A stretch of DNA of 64,000 bases, taken from the NCBI GenBank assembly GCA_965218235.1, contig OZ244596.1:1054001-1118000 (forward strand), in the 5' to 3' direction. Both the position numbers and the translations under genes were made by a program. Every line of letters begins with the position of its first letter. Position 1 is the first letter of the stretch. This DNA comes from CADCWK01 sp965218235. Lineage in GTDB: Bacteria > Chloroflexota > Chloroflexia > Thermomicrobiales > UBA6265. The notes under the pieces were generated by a model that searched no databases, had not been told where the DNA came from, and was given only the letters and a program-made list of their open reading frames with translations. Below, piece after piece: positions 51,210 to 59,362 of the stretch.

Positions 51210-52238
51210 CTAGCCGGCGGCCCTCCTTTCACCAAGGTCGGCGGCGTGGAGCCGCTCCGCGATCTCCATGGTGTGCAGCGCATCGGCGAAGCACGACGAC
51301 GGCTCGGTCCCGGACCGGATGCAGCCGATGAACTCCTCGTTCTTGGCTCGGAACCCGCCAAGCACGTTGAACGCATCGCCGCCAGCGACGTCGGCCGCCC
51401 GATAGACCGTCCCGGCAACGTCGCCATCGGCAAAGAGCCGACCCTCCGTCTCCAAGTCCGCCTCGGCACAGATGCCCGGAGCGTGCATCTCGATGGCGAA
51501 GGTCCGCCGCCCGCTCACCCAGCTGTTCGCGAGATGGCCGATGGCGCCGTTGGCGAACGTCAGCATCGCCGACACGACATTGACGTCCGGGACGCCGATC
51601 CGCCGCAGCGCGGGATACACATCCCGCACTGGACCGCCACACAGCCAGCGCAGGGTGTCGATCGCGTGGACGGTGTCGTCGAGGATGTGATCGATGGCTC
51701 CAAGGAACGGCGTTGGCGCGGCTTTGTGAAAGCGCACGGTCGCTTGGTAGATCGGGCCGCGAGCCAGGCAGGCATTACGGAGCAGATTCGCCAGTGGCGA
51801 CGCCCGACGCTGAAACCCGACCTGCGTCACGCAACCGTTCGCGGCGGCGAGATGCGCCAGCATGTCGGCCTGATGCAGCGACGTTCCGAGCGGCTTTTCG
51901 ACGTAGAGATTCAGGTCCTGCTGCAGGCACCAGACCCAGACGTCGTACATCAGCTGTGGCGGGCCGATGGCGTAGACGGCGTCCGGCGCGACGGCCTCAA
52001 CCATCGCCCGGTAGTCGCTGAATCGCTCGGAGATGCCGTACTGGTCGGCGACCTCGTTCATCCGGGCGGCGTTGAGATCGCAGATCGCCGCGAACTCGAC
52101 GCCCGGCAGCGACGCCAGCGACGGGTAGTGAACCCGAGTCGCCATGTTCCCGGCGCCGATCATCGCGACCCGGATCGTCCGCAGGGCGCCGTCATGGTGT
52201 TCCGTGGCTGGACGATCGCGCGTCGAAGTTGCGTTCAT
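51210..52238 (-). CDS. Gfo/Idh/MocA-family oxidoreductase
   Basis: A 342-residue NAD(P)-dependent sugar or polyol dehydrogenase. VAMIGAGNMATRVHYPSL is the nucleotide-binding strand-loop and VEKPLGTSLHQAD supplies the catalytic Lys region (EKP). The C-terminal domain is the usual GFO_IDH_MocA beta-sheet. AAGGAGG just upstream of ATG 52238 is a near-perfect ribosome site. With the SDRs and isomerase it forms the oxidative part of the pathway for the substrate that the ABC system imports. Confidence 0.9.
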   Translation of the reverse strand: MNATSTRDRPATEHHDGALRTIRVAMIGAGNMATRVHYPSLASLPGVEFAAICDLNAARMNEVADQYGISERFSDYRAMVEAVAPDAVYAIGPPQLMYDVWVWCLQQDLNLYVEKPLGTSLHQADMLAHLAAANGCVTQVGFQRRASPLANLLRNACLARGPIYQATVRFHKAAPTPFLGAIDHILDDTVHAIDTLRWLCGGPVRDVYPALRRIGVPDVNVVSAMLTFANGAIGHLANSWVSGRRTFAIEMHAPGICAEADLETEGRLFADGDVAGTVYRAADVAGGDAFNVLGGFRAKNEEFIGCIRSGTEPSSCFADALHTMEIAERLHAADLGERRAAG

Positions 52239-52305
52239 CTGTTCCTCCTTTCCGGTCTTCATTGGGCCAGCGGTCGCCACGGCGGGCGATCCGGCGGGCG
52301 GACGA

Positions 52306-53055
52306 TCAAAGAGCCGAGGGATAGAGCACGAGTTCGGGCACATGAGCCCGCGCCGGCAAGCCGACGACAAAGCGGCAGGCGGCCGCGACGTCCTCCGGCT
52401 GGAGCGCCTTGGCCAGCGTCTCCGGCGGCGTCGGGGTCGGCCGCTTCTGCACGAGCGGGGTGTCGGTCATGCCAGGGAAGATCACCGAGACTCGGACGCC
52501 GTTGGCCCGCTCCTCTTCCATCGTCCCGTGCGCCAGCCCGACCAGCCCGGCCTTGCTGGCCTGATAGCCGACGCCGGACTGGTCTGGCTTCTTCGCCGCT
52601 GACGACGAGATGTGAATCAGCAGACCACTGCCTTGTTGCCGAAACGCCGGCAGGACGGCCTGCGTCAGGTTGAACGCCGCCGTCAGATTGACGTCCATCA
52701 ACATCCGCCAGCTCTCGACGGTCAGTTCGCCGAGCGACCGCCGCGGGGTATTGGTCCCGACCGAGTTGATAAGCACATCGACTCGCCCGAAGCGATCGGT
52801 CGCGGCTCGCACCAGGTCGTTGGTGGCATCGGCCCGTGTGACATCGGCGGGAACGGCGATGATGTTGGTCCCGGCGCGTGTCAGCTGGTCGGCGAGCTCG
52901 GTCAGGGCATCGCCGGAGCGGGCCGAGACCACGAGCCGGGCACCGGCCCGCGCCAGCTCGACCGCCGTCGCCCGGCCTATCCCGCTGCTGGCCCCGGCGA
53001 CGACCACGACGAGGCCGTCCAGCGCGTTGGCCCTTGTGTGCTGTCCCGCCGTCAT
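52306..53055 (-). CDS. SDR-family oxidoreductase
   Basis: A 249-residue SDR. GASSGIGRAT is the cofactor loop, NSVGTN replaces the usual NNAG motif, and SSSAAKKPDQSGVGYQASK gives the Ser-Tyr-Lys triad. Its closing QPEDVAAACRFVVGLPARAH is almost shared with the SDR at 56083, on the other side of the lacI promoter, so the two are close paralogues. ATG 53055 is preferred (MTAGQHTRAN); an upstream GTG at 53091 would overlap the preceding SDR stop. Confidence 0.9.
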   Translation of the reverse strand: MTAGQHTRANALDGLVVVVAGASSGIGRATAVELARAGARLVVSARSGDALTELADQLTRAGTNIIAVPADVTRADATNDLVRAATDRFGRVDVLINSVGTNTPRRSLGELTVESWRMLMDVNLTAAFNLTQAVLPAFRQQGSGLLIHISSSAAKKPDQSGVGYQASKAGLVGLAHGTMEEERANGVRVSVIFPGMTDTPLVQKRPTPTPPETLAKALQPEDVAAACRFVVGLPARAHVPELVLYPSAL

Positions 53056-53071
53056 TGATGAGCTACTCACG

Positions 53072-53887
53072 CTAGAACAACCCCTGACCACCGTTGACCT
53101 CGATGGTCTCGCCGGTGATGAAGCTCGCCATTGGCGATGCTAGGAAAAGCACGGTGTTGGCAACGTCGTCCGGGGTACCTTCCCGCGCCAGCGGAGTCCG
53201 GCCAACGACGGCCTTGCGACCCTCGGGCGTGTTGAACTGGTCGTGGAACTGGGTACCGATCAGCCCCGGCGCGACGCTGTTGACCCGGATGCCGAGCCCG
53301 CCGACTTCCTTGGCCAACGCCTTGGTGAAGGTCAGGACGCCGGCCTTCGACGCCGCATAGTGCGCCGCGCCGGTGCCGCCGCCGTCGTGCGCCGCGAGTG
53401 AACTTACGGTCACGATCGCGCCCTGCCGGGCCGCCTCCATGTGCGGTAACACCGCCCGGCAGGCGAGGAAAGCGCTGGTCAGGTTGACGGACAATGCCCG
53501 GTTCCAGAGGTCCAGCGAGCACTCCGAGACCCGGGCGCGCTGAAGGAGCCCGCCGCTGTTGGCGACCAGCACGTCGATCTGACCAAACTCGGCAATCGCT
53601 GTCTCAGCGATCAGGGCGGCATCCTCCTCGCGGGTCAGGTCCGCCTTGATGGCGTGAGCTAGACCGCCGGCATCGCGGATTACCTCCGCCGCCGCGTTCG
53701 CTCCGGCGTCGCTCGTCATGTAGGTCAGCACGACGTGGGCACCGTGACGCCCGAACCCTTCGGCGATCCCGCGGCCGATCCCGGACCCGCCGCCCGTCAC
53801 GATGATTACCTTGCCCGTCAGTCCCACCCCTCCATCGGAAGCGGCGGCTGAGGCGGTTGTCGCTTGATCAGTCGCGTGCGTCGTCAT
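53072..53887 (-). CDS. SDR-family oxidoreductase (FabG-like)
   Basis: A 271-residue SDR with a 25-residue Ala/Thr-rich N-terminus. IIVTGGGSGIGRGIAEGF is the cofactor motif, VANSGG replaces NNAGG, and HYAASKAGV gives Tyr-x3-Lys. The end VNGGQGLF is that of classical FabG-like dehydrogenases. Different from the SDR downstream, so the operon encodes two separate oxidation steps with Gfo/Idh/MocA as a third. Confidence 0.9.
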   Translation of the reverse strand: MTTHATDQATTASAAASDGGVGLTGKVIIVTGGGSGIGRGIAEGFGRHGAHVVLTYMTSDAGANAAAEVIRDAGGLAHAIKADLTREEDAALIAETAIAEFGQIDVLVANSGGLLQRARVSECSLDLWNRALSVNLTSAFLACRAVLPHMEAARQGAIVTVSSLAAHDGGGTGAAHYAASKAGVLTFTKALAKEVGGLGIRVNSVAPGLIGTQFHDQFNTPEGRKAVVGRTPLAREGTPDDVANTVLFLASPMASFITGETIEVNGGQGLF

Positions 53888-53940
53888 GAATGTGGCTCCA
53901 TACACTTTCTGTTCAGGCGAGGCCGGAGCCCGCACTTCGG

Positions 53941-54777
53941 TTAGACGAGACTCGGCTCGCGGACCTCCGCGCCGAGCAGTCGCTTGATGTAGACGAGGTC
54001 GGAGCGGGTCTGGGCAATCACCGAATCGAACGGGACCTCGTAGTGGCTGTGCAGTGTCAGCAGCCCATCGAAGCCGGTCCCCTTGAGGTGAGCGATGATC
54101 TCGTCCCATGGCACCATCCCATCGGCCAGCCCGAGCCAGTCGGAGTGCCAGCGCCGCTGCCCCGTTTTCGCGAGATCGTGGGGGAACCAGCCACCGTTCT
54201 TGACGCCGACGCACGACAACCACGGGCCGAGCACGTCGAATGTGAACCGCCAGTTCTCGCGCCCGTCCTGGACGGTCTGGTTGCCAGGATCGGGGTAGGC
54301 GCTGATGTAGCGTGGGTCGTGCCCGTCCAGCAGCGCCAGCGTCTGAGCGCCCGAACCATGGAGCGTGTCGCCATGAAGCTGAATCGCGAGCTGGAGGTCC
54401 GTGCGGCGGGCCAGTCCTTCCAACCCGTCGAGGTCACGTCGGGCCTGCTCGAACAACGTCCGATAACCTTGCTCCGGCTGATAGGGCCAATAGCCCAGCC
54501 GGACGACGGAGATACCGGTCTCCCGGATTGCCGCAAACAGGCGCTCGGTGCCCGCTCCCTCAGAGTGGTTGAGGTCGGTCGTCGCCATCGGCACCGACAG
54601 ACCCGCCGCCGCGAGCCGCGCGACCGCCGGACCAATCTGCTCCGGCCTCGTTGGGCTAACGTGGAAGCCGTCCCGGATCAGGAGATCCGTCCCATCGAAC
54701 CCAAGCTGGCTCGTCTGCTCGGCGACGGCATCGATGTCGTGCCCCTTGAACATCTTGGTGAACAGGACCGTCTTCAT
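53941..54777 (-). CDS. Sugar phosphate isomerase/epimerase (AP endonuclease-2 TIM-barrel)
   Basis: A 278-residue TIM barrel. It has KTVLFTKMFKGHDIDAVAEQ, QLGFDGTDLLIRDG, SVPMATTDLNHSEG, LAIQLHGDT (metal ligand region), CVGVKNGGWFP and LTLHSHYEVP, the pattern of PF01261 isomerases such as inosose dehydratase or hydroxypyruvate isomerase. Metal ligands would be His, Asp and Glu residues in these strands. GGGAGG lies ten bases before ATG 54777. Second gene of the operon, right after lacI. Confidence 0.88.
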   Translation of the reverse strand: MKTVLFTKMFKGHDIDAVAEQTSQLGFDGTDLLIRDGFHVSPTRPEQIGPAVARLAAAGLSVPMATTDLNHSEGAGTERLFAAIRETGISVVRLGYWPYQPEQGYRTLFEQARRDLDGLEGLARRTDLQLAIQLHGDTLHGSGAQTLALLDGHDPRYISAYPDPGNQTVQDGRENWRFTFDVLGPWLSCVGVKNGGWFPHDLAKTGQRRWHSDWLGLADGMVPWDEIIAHLKGTGFDGLLTLHSHYEVPFDSVIAQTRSDLVYIKRLLGAEVREPSLV

Positions 54778-54870
54778 CGACTTGCCTCCCGCCGGACCCC
54801 GCCCGGCGCTGAACTGGTGGATTCCCGGCGACACCGCCGGAGATCGGGTACGGATGTCGTCTGACCCTGG

Positions 54871-55950
54871 TTAGCCCGAGCCCGTCCATGGCGGCGAGGT
54901 CGAGCCGCGGACGACGAGTTCGGCCGGCATGGTCTGATGCTCGGCCGGTCCTTTGTCCCGCCCCTCCACCCGCGCAATCACCCGGGGAACGGCCGCCGCC
55001 AGCAACTCACGAAGTGGCTGCCGCACGGTCGTCAGTGGCGGTGACGCGATCGAGGCGAAGACGATGTCGTCGATCCCTACCACCGACAGATCGTCGGGGA
55101 TGGTGAGATGCAGTTCCCGAACGGCGGCGTAGGCCCCAAAAGCGAACATGTCGTTGATGGCGAGCAGCGCCGTTGGGGGGCGGTCACCCCGCATGAGCTC
55201 ATGCGTCCCGATCCGGCCGAGTTCGGATCCCTCGACGTCACCGAATCCGTCGAAACCGCGGGCCTCCCAGAGCAGATCAGGGTCGAATGGGACCCCGGCT
55301 GCCTCCAGTGCGTCCTGGTATCCGAGAAACCGGAGCTGGCGGCTCGAGGTCTTGAGCGGGCCGGACAGGAGGCCGATCCGGCGGTGACCGAGCCCGATCA
55401 GGTGCTCGACGGCTACCCGGGCGATGGCGGTGTTGTCGACGCTGACACTGTCGTACTCATCGGCGACCGGCGCAGACTGGGACGAGTCGGAACCACGATG
55501 ATCGAACGTGACGACACGCATGCCGCGGGCGGCCATCCGGCCGAGATGATCCAGCGACAGCGGCGACGAGCCATGGATCAGGCCCCGGATGCCGAGGGAC
55601 AGCAGCGACTCGGCATAGTGCTCCTCGGCCTCCACGTCGCGCCCGGCGTTGCCAAGTAACACCTGATAGCCGAGCTCACGGGCGGTCGCTTCGGCCTGCT
55701 GCGCAAAGGCCCCCCAGAACGGGTTCGCGACCGACGGCACCATGAGCCCGAGCAGCGGCGTCTGACCGGTCTTGAGCTGTCGGGCGATCTGGCTGGGCCG
55801 GTAGTTGAGCCGTTCCATCGCGAGCTCGATGCGCTCGCGAGTTTCCGGCTTCATCCGGTCCGTCCGGCCATTGAGCAGATTGGAAACGGTGCTGGGCGAT
55901 ATTTTGGCCAGCGCCGCCACATGCTGAATGGTGACGACGTTCCGTTCCAT
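54871..55950 (-). CDS. LacI-family transcriptional regulator
   Basis: A 359-residue repressor. N-terminal HTH TIQHVAALAKISPSTVSNLLNGR with a hinge helix LNYRPSQIARQLKTG, then a periplasmic-binding-like ligand domain (LLGLMVPSVANPFWGAFAQ, FDHRG, RRIGLLSGP, LLAINDMFAFGAY, VVGIDDIVFASIASPPLTT). It is expected to control the operon from the palindrome 47-61 bases before its start. ATG 55950; the open frame upstream adds 30 residues that are not conserved-looking and would cover the operator. Confidence 0.93.
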   Translation of the reverse strand: MERNVVTIQHVAALAKISPSTVSNLLNGRTDRMKPETRERIELAMERLNYRPSQIARQLKTGQTPLLGLMVPSVANPFWGAFAQQAEATARELGYQVLLGNAGRDVEAEEHYAESLLSLGIRGLIHGSSPLSLDHLGRMAARGMRVVTFDHRGSDSSQSAPVADEYDSVSVDNTAIARVAVEHLIGLGHRRIGLLSGPLKTSSRQLRFLGYQDALEAAGVPFDPDLLWEARGFDGFGDVEGSELGRIGTHELMRGDRPPTALLAINDMFAFGAYAAVRELHLTIPDDLSVVGIDDIVFASIASPPLTTVRQPLRELLAAAVPRVIARVEGRDKGPAEHQTMPAELVVRGSTSPPWTGSG

Positions 55951-55996
55951 GAGCGTGCTACCCCAAGCCACCTGTCGGTTGACGCCGCTTGTGTAC

Positions 55997-56047
55997 CGAT
56001 TTACTAGATCGTTGCACCAGCTTAGAATCGATCCTCTCACATGTCAA
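55997..56047 (-). promoter_or_regulatory. Promoter and operator of the lacI-led catabolic operon
   Basis: On the minus strand TTGACA (56047-56042), a 17-base spacer, and TAAGCT (56024-56019). The transcription start should be near 56012. The palindrome CGATCTAGTAAATCG (56011-55997, 12 of 15 positions symmetric) covers this start, the usual place for a LacI-type operator with roadblock or steric repression. Autoregulation is therefore likely. Confidence 0.65.
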
Positions 56048-56082
56048 GGAGGCAATGTTCTCAACCACTGTCGACGATGACC

Positions 56083-56820
56083 CTACCCCAACGGATCGGA
56101 CGGGTAGAGCAGCAGGTCGGGGACGTGGGCGCGGGCCGGGAGCTGGGCGACGAACAGGCAGGCCGCCGCGACGTCCTCCGGCTGGATCGCCCGGTCCAGC
56201 ACCTCGCGCGTCGGCGGGACTGGCCGCTGCAGGATGAAGTCCGTGTCGGTCAGGCCGGGGTAGATCACCGTCGTCCGGATACCATTGCCCCGCTCCTCCT
56301 CCATCGTCCCGTGGGCCAGCGCCGCGACCCCGGCCTTGGCCGCCTGGTAGGCGATGCCCGACTGGTCCGCTCGCCGGGCCGACGAGGACGAGATGTGGAC
56401 GAGCAGCCCGTCCCGCTGGCTCCGGAACGCCGGCAGGACGGCCTGCGTCAGGTTGAACGCCGCCGTCAGGTTGCCGTCGATCATCAGCCGCCAGCTCGCG
56501 TCGGTCAGCTCATCGACCCGCCGCCGCGGGATGTTGACCCCGACGCAGTTGACCAGCGCGTCGATCCGCCCGAACCGGCCGAGTGCCACCGCGACCACCC
56601 GCTCGCAGTCCGCCCGCCGGGTTGCGTCGGCCGTGACGGCGACGACCTCCGCCCCAGCGCCGGTCAGTTCCTCGGCCAGCGTCGCCAGGCCATCGCCCGA
56701 CCGGGCGGCGACGACCACCCGGAACCCGGCTCCCGCCAGCGCCCGCGCGGTCGCCCGGCCCATCCCGCTGCTCGCTCCGACGACGACGGCAACCCGGCCA
56801 TCCTGACGATCACTGGCCAT
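56083..56820 (-). CDS. SDR-family oxidoreductase, paralogue of the one at 52306
   Basis: A 245-residue SDR. GASSGMGRAT, NCVGVN and SSSSARRADQSGIAYQAAK reproduce the paralogue's special features including VG in place of AG after the Asn motif. The C-terminus QPEDVAAACLFVAQLPARAH is nearly the same as in the gene at 52306. It lies just upstream of the lacI promoter on the same strand, so it has its own promoter. Start ATG 56820 with AAGG. Confidence 0.9.
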   Translation of the reverse strand: MASDRQDGRVAVVVGASSGMGRATARALAGAGFRVVVAARSGDGLATLAEELTGAGAEVVAVTADATRRADCERVVAVALGRFGRIDALVNCVGVNIPRRRVDELTDASWRLMIDGNLTAAFNLTQAVLPAFRSQRDGLLVHISSSSARRADQSGIAYQAAKAGVAALAHGTMEEERGNGIRTTVIYPGLTDTDFILQRPVPPTREVLDRAIQPEDVAAACLFVAQLPARAHVPDLLLYPSDPLG

Positions 56821-56874
56821 GACACACCCTTTCCATGAGCGCCCACCCCCGTGCTCCGCGCCGAAAACGACCAA

Positions 56875-57708
56875 TCAGGACGACCGTGGGACGAGATCGA
56901 CGTGGCCACCGAGGGCTGCAAGATAGCTGTCCGCAGAGGCCAGCACGGTCTCACGGGCGCCGGGTCCGATCCCGCGGCCGAACCAGGACGAGTAGATCCG
57001 GTCGAACGCGTAGGGGGCGATCGCCTCACGGATCCGGGCGACCTCGACGGCTGGCAGCGGCAGCATGTTCGGGTAGCTGTACATGAACGTCACCCGGCGG
57101 GAGGCCGGCAGCGGGTAGATCGTGTCGCTGGTCAGCAGGACGCCCCGCCCGTCGGCGGCGTGCTCCCAGTGCAGGACCGCCGAGCCGGGGAAGTGCCCGC
57201 CGAGCCGGACCACCGTCGCGCCCGGCACCAGTTCCAGCGTGTCGCCCGCCCAGAACCGGATCCGCGGGGAGGGCCGCATCACCCAGGCCCGGTGATCGGC
57301 GTGGATATGGATCGGCACGTCGAACCGGTCGGCCCACTCGACCATGCTGCCGTGGAAGTGCGGGTGGGAGATCGCCATCGCGGTCAGCCCGCCGAGGTCG
57401 CGGACGGCCCGCTCGACGTCGTCATCGAGGTACGCCATGCAGTCCCAGAGGACGTTCCCCGCCGGCGTCCGGGCGAGGGTCGGGTGCTGGCCGATTGCGA
57501 ACCCAGGCTCGGCGGCGATCGCGGTCAAACCCGGCTCCAGCTCCTCGACGCGAACACTCCCGACAGTCGACAGATGCCCGAGCGTCGTCCATTGCTCGAA
57601 GTTGACGTTGGGCGGCTGCCGGTCGTCGGCGCAGATCGGGCAGACCGCCGGCGGCCGCTCGCGCTCGCTGAACTGCGTCCCGCAGGCCGTGCAGATCCAT
57701 CGCTCCAT
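56875..57708 (-). CDS. MBL-fold metallo-hydrolase with N-terminal zinc ribbon
   Basis: A 277-residue protein. MERWICTACGTQFSERERPP then CPIC is a rubredoxin-like CxxC-x(n)-CxxC zinc ribbon. The metallo-beta-lactamase domain has AISHPHFHGSMVEW where the canonical motif is HxHxDH (here HPHFHG, without the Asp-His pair), VVRLGGHFPGSAVLHW and LLTSDTIY for the other ligands. A changed metal site makes it different from standard glyoxalase II-like hydrolases. 8-base repeats CCCAGCGA (three copies) lie just upstream (57724-57747). Start ATG 57708. Confidence 0.8.
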   Translation of the reverse strand: MERWICTACGTQFSERERPPAVCPICADDRQPPNVNFEQWTTLGHLSTVGSVRVEELEPGLTAIAAEPGFAIGQHPTLARTPAGNVLWDCMAYLDDDVERAVRDLGGLTAMAISHPHFHGSMVEWADRFDVPIHIHADHRAWVMRPSPRIRFWAGDTLELVPGATVVRLGGHFPGSAVLHWEHAADGRGVLLTSDTIYPLPASRRVTFMYSYPNMLPLPAVEVARIREAIAPYAFDRIYSSWFGRGIGPGARETVLASADSYLAALGGHVDLVPRSS

Positions 57709-57860
57709 CCTGTCCCCCTCTGTCCCAGCGACCCAGCGACCCAGCGACCTAGTGCACCGGCGCACCGGTCGCGACATGGTAAGGTCTGCCGGGACGCGAC
57801 CGCCACGCCACCCACCTCCTCCTGACGCCCGGCCGCCAGGACCACGCTGGATTGCCCACC

Positions 57861-58469
57861 ATGGTCAGCACCCGCTTCGACGACGCCTACCTGTTCGCCA
57901 GCGACCTCCACCGCGACCAGCGGCGCAAGGGGGCCGGCTCGCCCTACATCGCCCACCTGCTCCAGGTTGCTGGACTGGTCCTCGAGGCCGGCGCCGACGA
58001 GGACACGGCCATCGCCGCGCTGCTCCATGACGCCGTCGAAGACCAGGGCGGCGCCGCGACCCGTGCCGCGATCGCCGCCCGGTTCGGCGAGCGCGTCGCC
58101 CGGATCGTGGAGGGCTGCTCGGACTCGGCCGGTTCGCCGAAGCCGCCGTGGCGCGCCAGCAAGCAGGCCCACATCGACCGGCTCCCGACCGAGTCGCCGG
58201 AGGTCCGCCTCGTCGTGACGGCCGACAAGCTCCACAACACCCGCTCGATCATCGCTGACTACCGGCGGGAGGGGGAGGCGCTCTGGCCGGTCTTCCACGG
58301 CCGGCGCGACGGCACTCTCTGGTCCATCCACGGCATGACGGACGCCCTGACCCGGGCCGACCCGGACGCGCCGTTGCTGGCTGAACTCCAGGCCGCCGTC
58401 ACCGAGCTGGATCGGCTGACCGGGTACGCCGACAGGGCAAGTCAGCCCGGCGAAGCCGGAACCGCCTGA
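57861..58469 (+). CDS. HD-domain phosphohydrolase (RelA/SpoT hydrolase-like)
   Basis: A 202-residue protein with YIAHLLQVAGLVLEAGADEDT, then ALLHDAVEDQGG (His-Asp metal motif), VVTADKLHNTRSIIADY (second Asp). This is the single-domain SpoT-hydrolase/MESH1 arrangement that may remove pyrophosphate from (p)ppGpp or act on NADPH. The catalytic ED of synthetases is absent, so it has hydrolase function only. ATG 57861 (MVSTRFDD); TTG 57852 is possible. Confidence 0.88.
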   Translation: MVSTRFDDAYLFASDLHRDQRRKGAGSPYIAHLLQVAGLVLEAGADEDTAIAALLHDAVEDQGGAATRAAIAARFGERVARIVEGCSDSAGSPKPPWRASKQAHIDRLPTESPEVRLVVTADKLHNTRSIIADYRREGEALWPVFHGRRDGTLWSIHGMTDALTRADPDAPLLAELQAAVTELDRLTGYADRASQPGEAGTA

Positions 58470-58598
58470 CCCGGGGCAGCGTTTGACCGGGCCGACTATC
58501 CTTACAGGTGGTAATCGACACGCTTGGCGGTCCGTTCCGGCGCCGCCCCACTCGCACCCCGCCGGACCACAGCTGGTTCGGCCACCGGAGGCTTCCCC

Positions 58599-59342
58599 GT
58601 GATCGTCCGCAAACCCGATGAACTCGCCGCGCTCAAGGTCGCCAACCGCGCCACGACGAAGATGCTGCGCGAGCTCAAGCGCATGGCCCGGCCCGGCATC
58701 AAGACCATCGAGCTCGATGCCTACGCCCGCGACTACATCGCCCGCCTCGGCGGCGAACCGATCTTCGAGCGCCAGGCCGGCTTCCCCGGCGCGATCAACA
58801 CCAACCGCAACGACGTCGTCGTCCACGGCGTCCCCGGCGAGGAGATGCTGGAGGACGGGGACATCTTCACGATCGACGGCGGGATGCGGCTCAACGGCTT
58901 CGTCGGCGACGCGGCGATCACCTTCGCCGTCGGAACCGAGACGGACCGCCACCGGCACCTGATCGACGTCACGCGCAAGGCGATGAACGCCGCCATCGAC
59001 GCGGCGAGAGTCGGCAATCACGTCGGCGACGTCTCGTGGGCGATGCAGTCCTACGCTGAGGCCCACGGCTGCAGCGTCGCCCGTGGCTTCTGCGGCCACG
59101 GGCTCGGCCGGCTAATGTGGGAGGAGCACCCGCAGGTCCCGTTCGCCGGCAATCCCGGCGACGGCGAGGAGCTGGTCGAGGGCTTGGTCATGACGGTGGA
59201 GCCGGTCGTAATCGAGGGAGACTACGCCCACTACATGGCCAACGAGTGGGAGGCCCGGACCGTGGACGGCTCGTGGGTCGCCCAGTTTGAGCGGGCCGTC
59301 ATGGTCACGCCCCGCGGCGGCCTGGTGCTCTCGGGCGACTAG
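58599..59342 (+). CDS. map: Methionine aminopeptidase, type I
   Basis: Removes N-terminal Met from new proteins in the cytoplasm. 247 residues from GTG 58599 (GGAGG eight bases upstream); the longer frame adds 25 unlikely residues. MetAP signatures: INTNRNDVVVHGVPG, TIDGGMRLNGFVGDAAITF (two metal Asp), GFCGHGLGRLMWEEHP (His), VMTVEPVV (Glu) and QFERAVMVT (Glu). Length is that of ordinary bacterial Map. Convergent with the restriction-like island that follows 20 bases later; the island seems to have inserted just after map. Confidence 0.95.
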   Translation: MIVRKPDELAALKVANRATTKMLRELKRMARPGIKTIELDAYARDYIARLGGEPIFERQAGFPGAINTNRNDVVVHGVPGEEMLEDGDIFTIDGGMRLNGFVGDAAITFAVGTETDRHRHLIDVTRKAMNAAIDAARVGNHVGDVSWAMQSYAEAHGCSVARGFCGHGLGRLMWEEHPQVPFAGNPGDGEELVEGLVMTVEPVVIEGDYAHYMANEWEARTVDGSWVAQFERAVMVTPRGGLVLSGD

Positions 59343-59362
59343 CAAGGGACCCGGAGCTTCTA

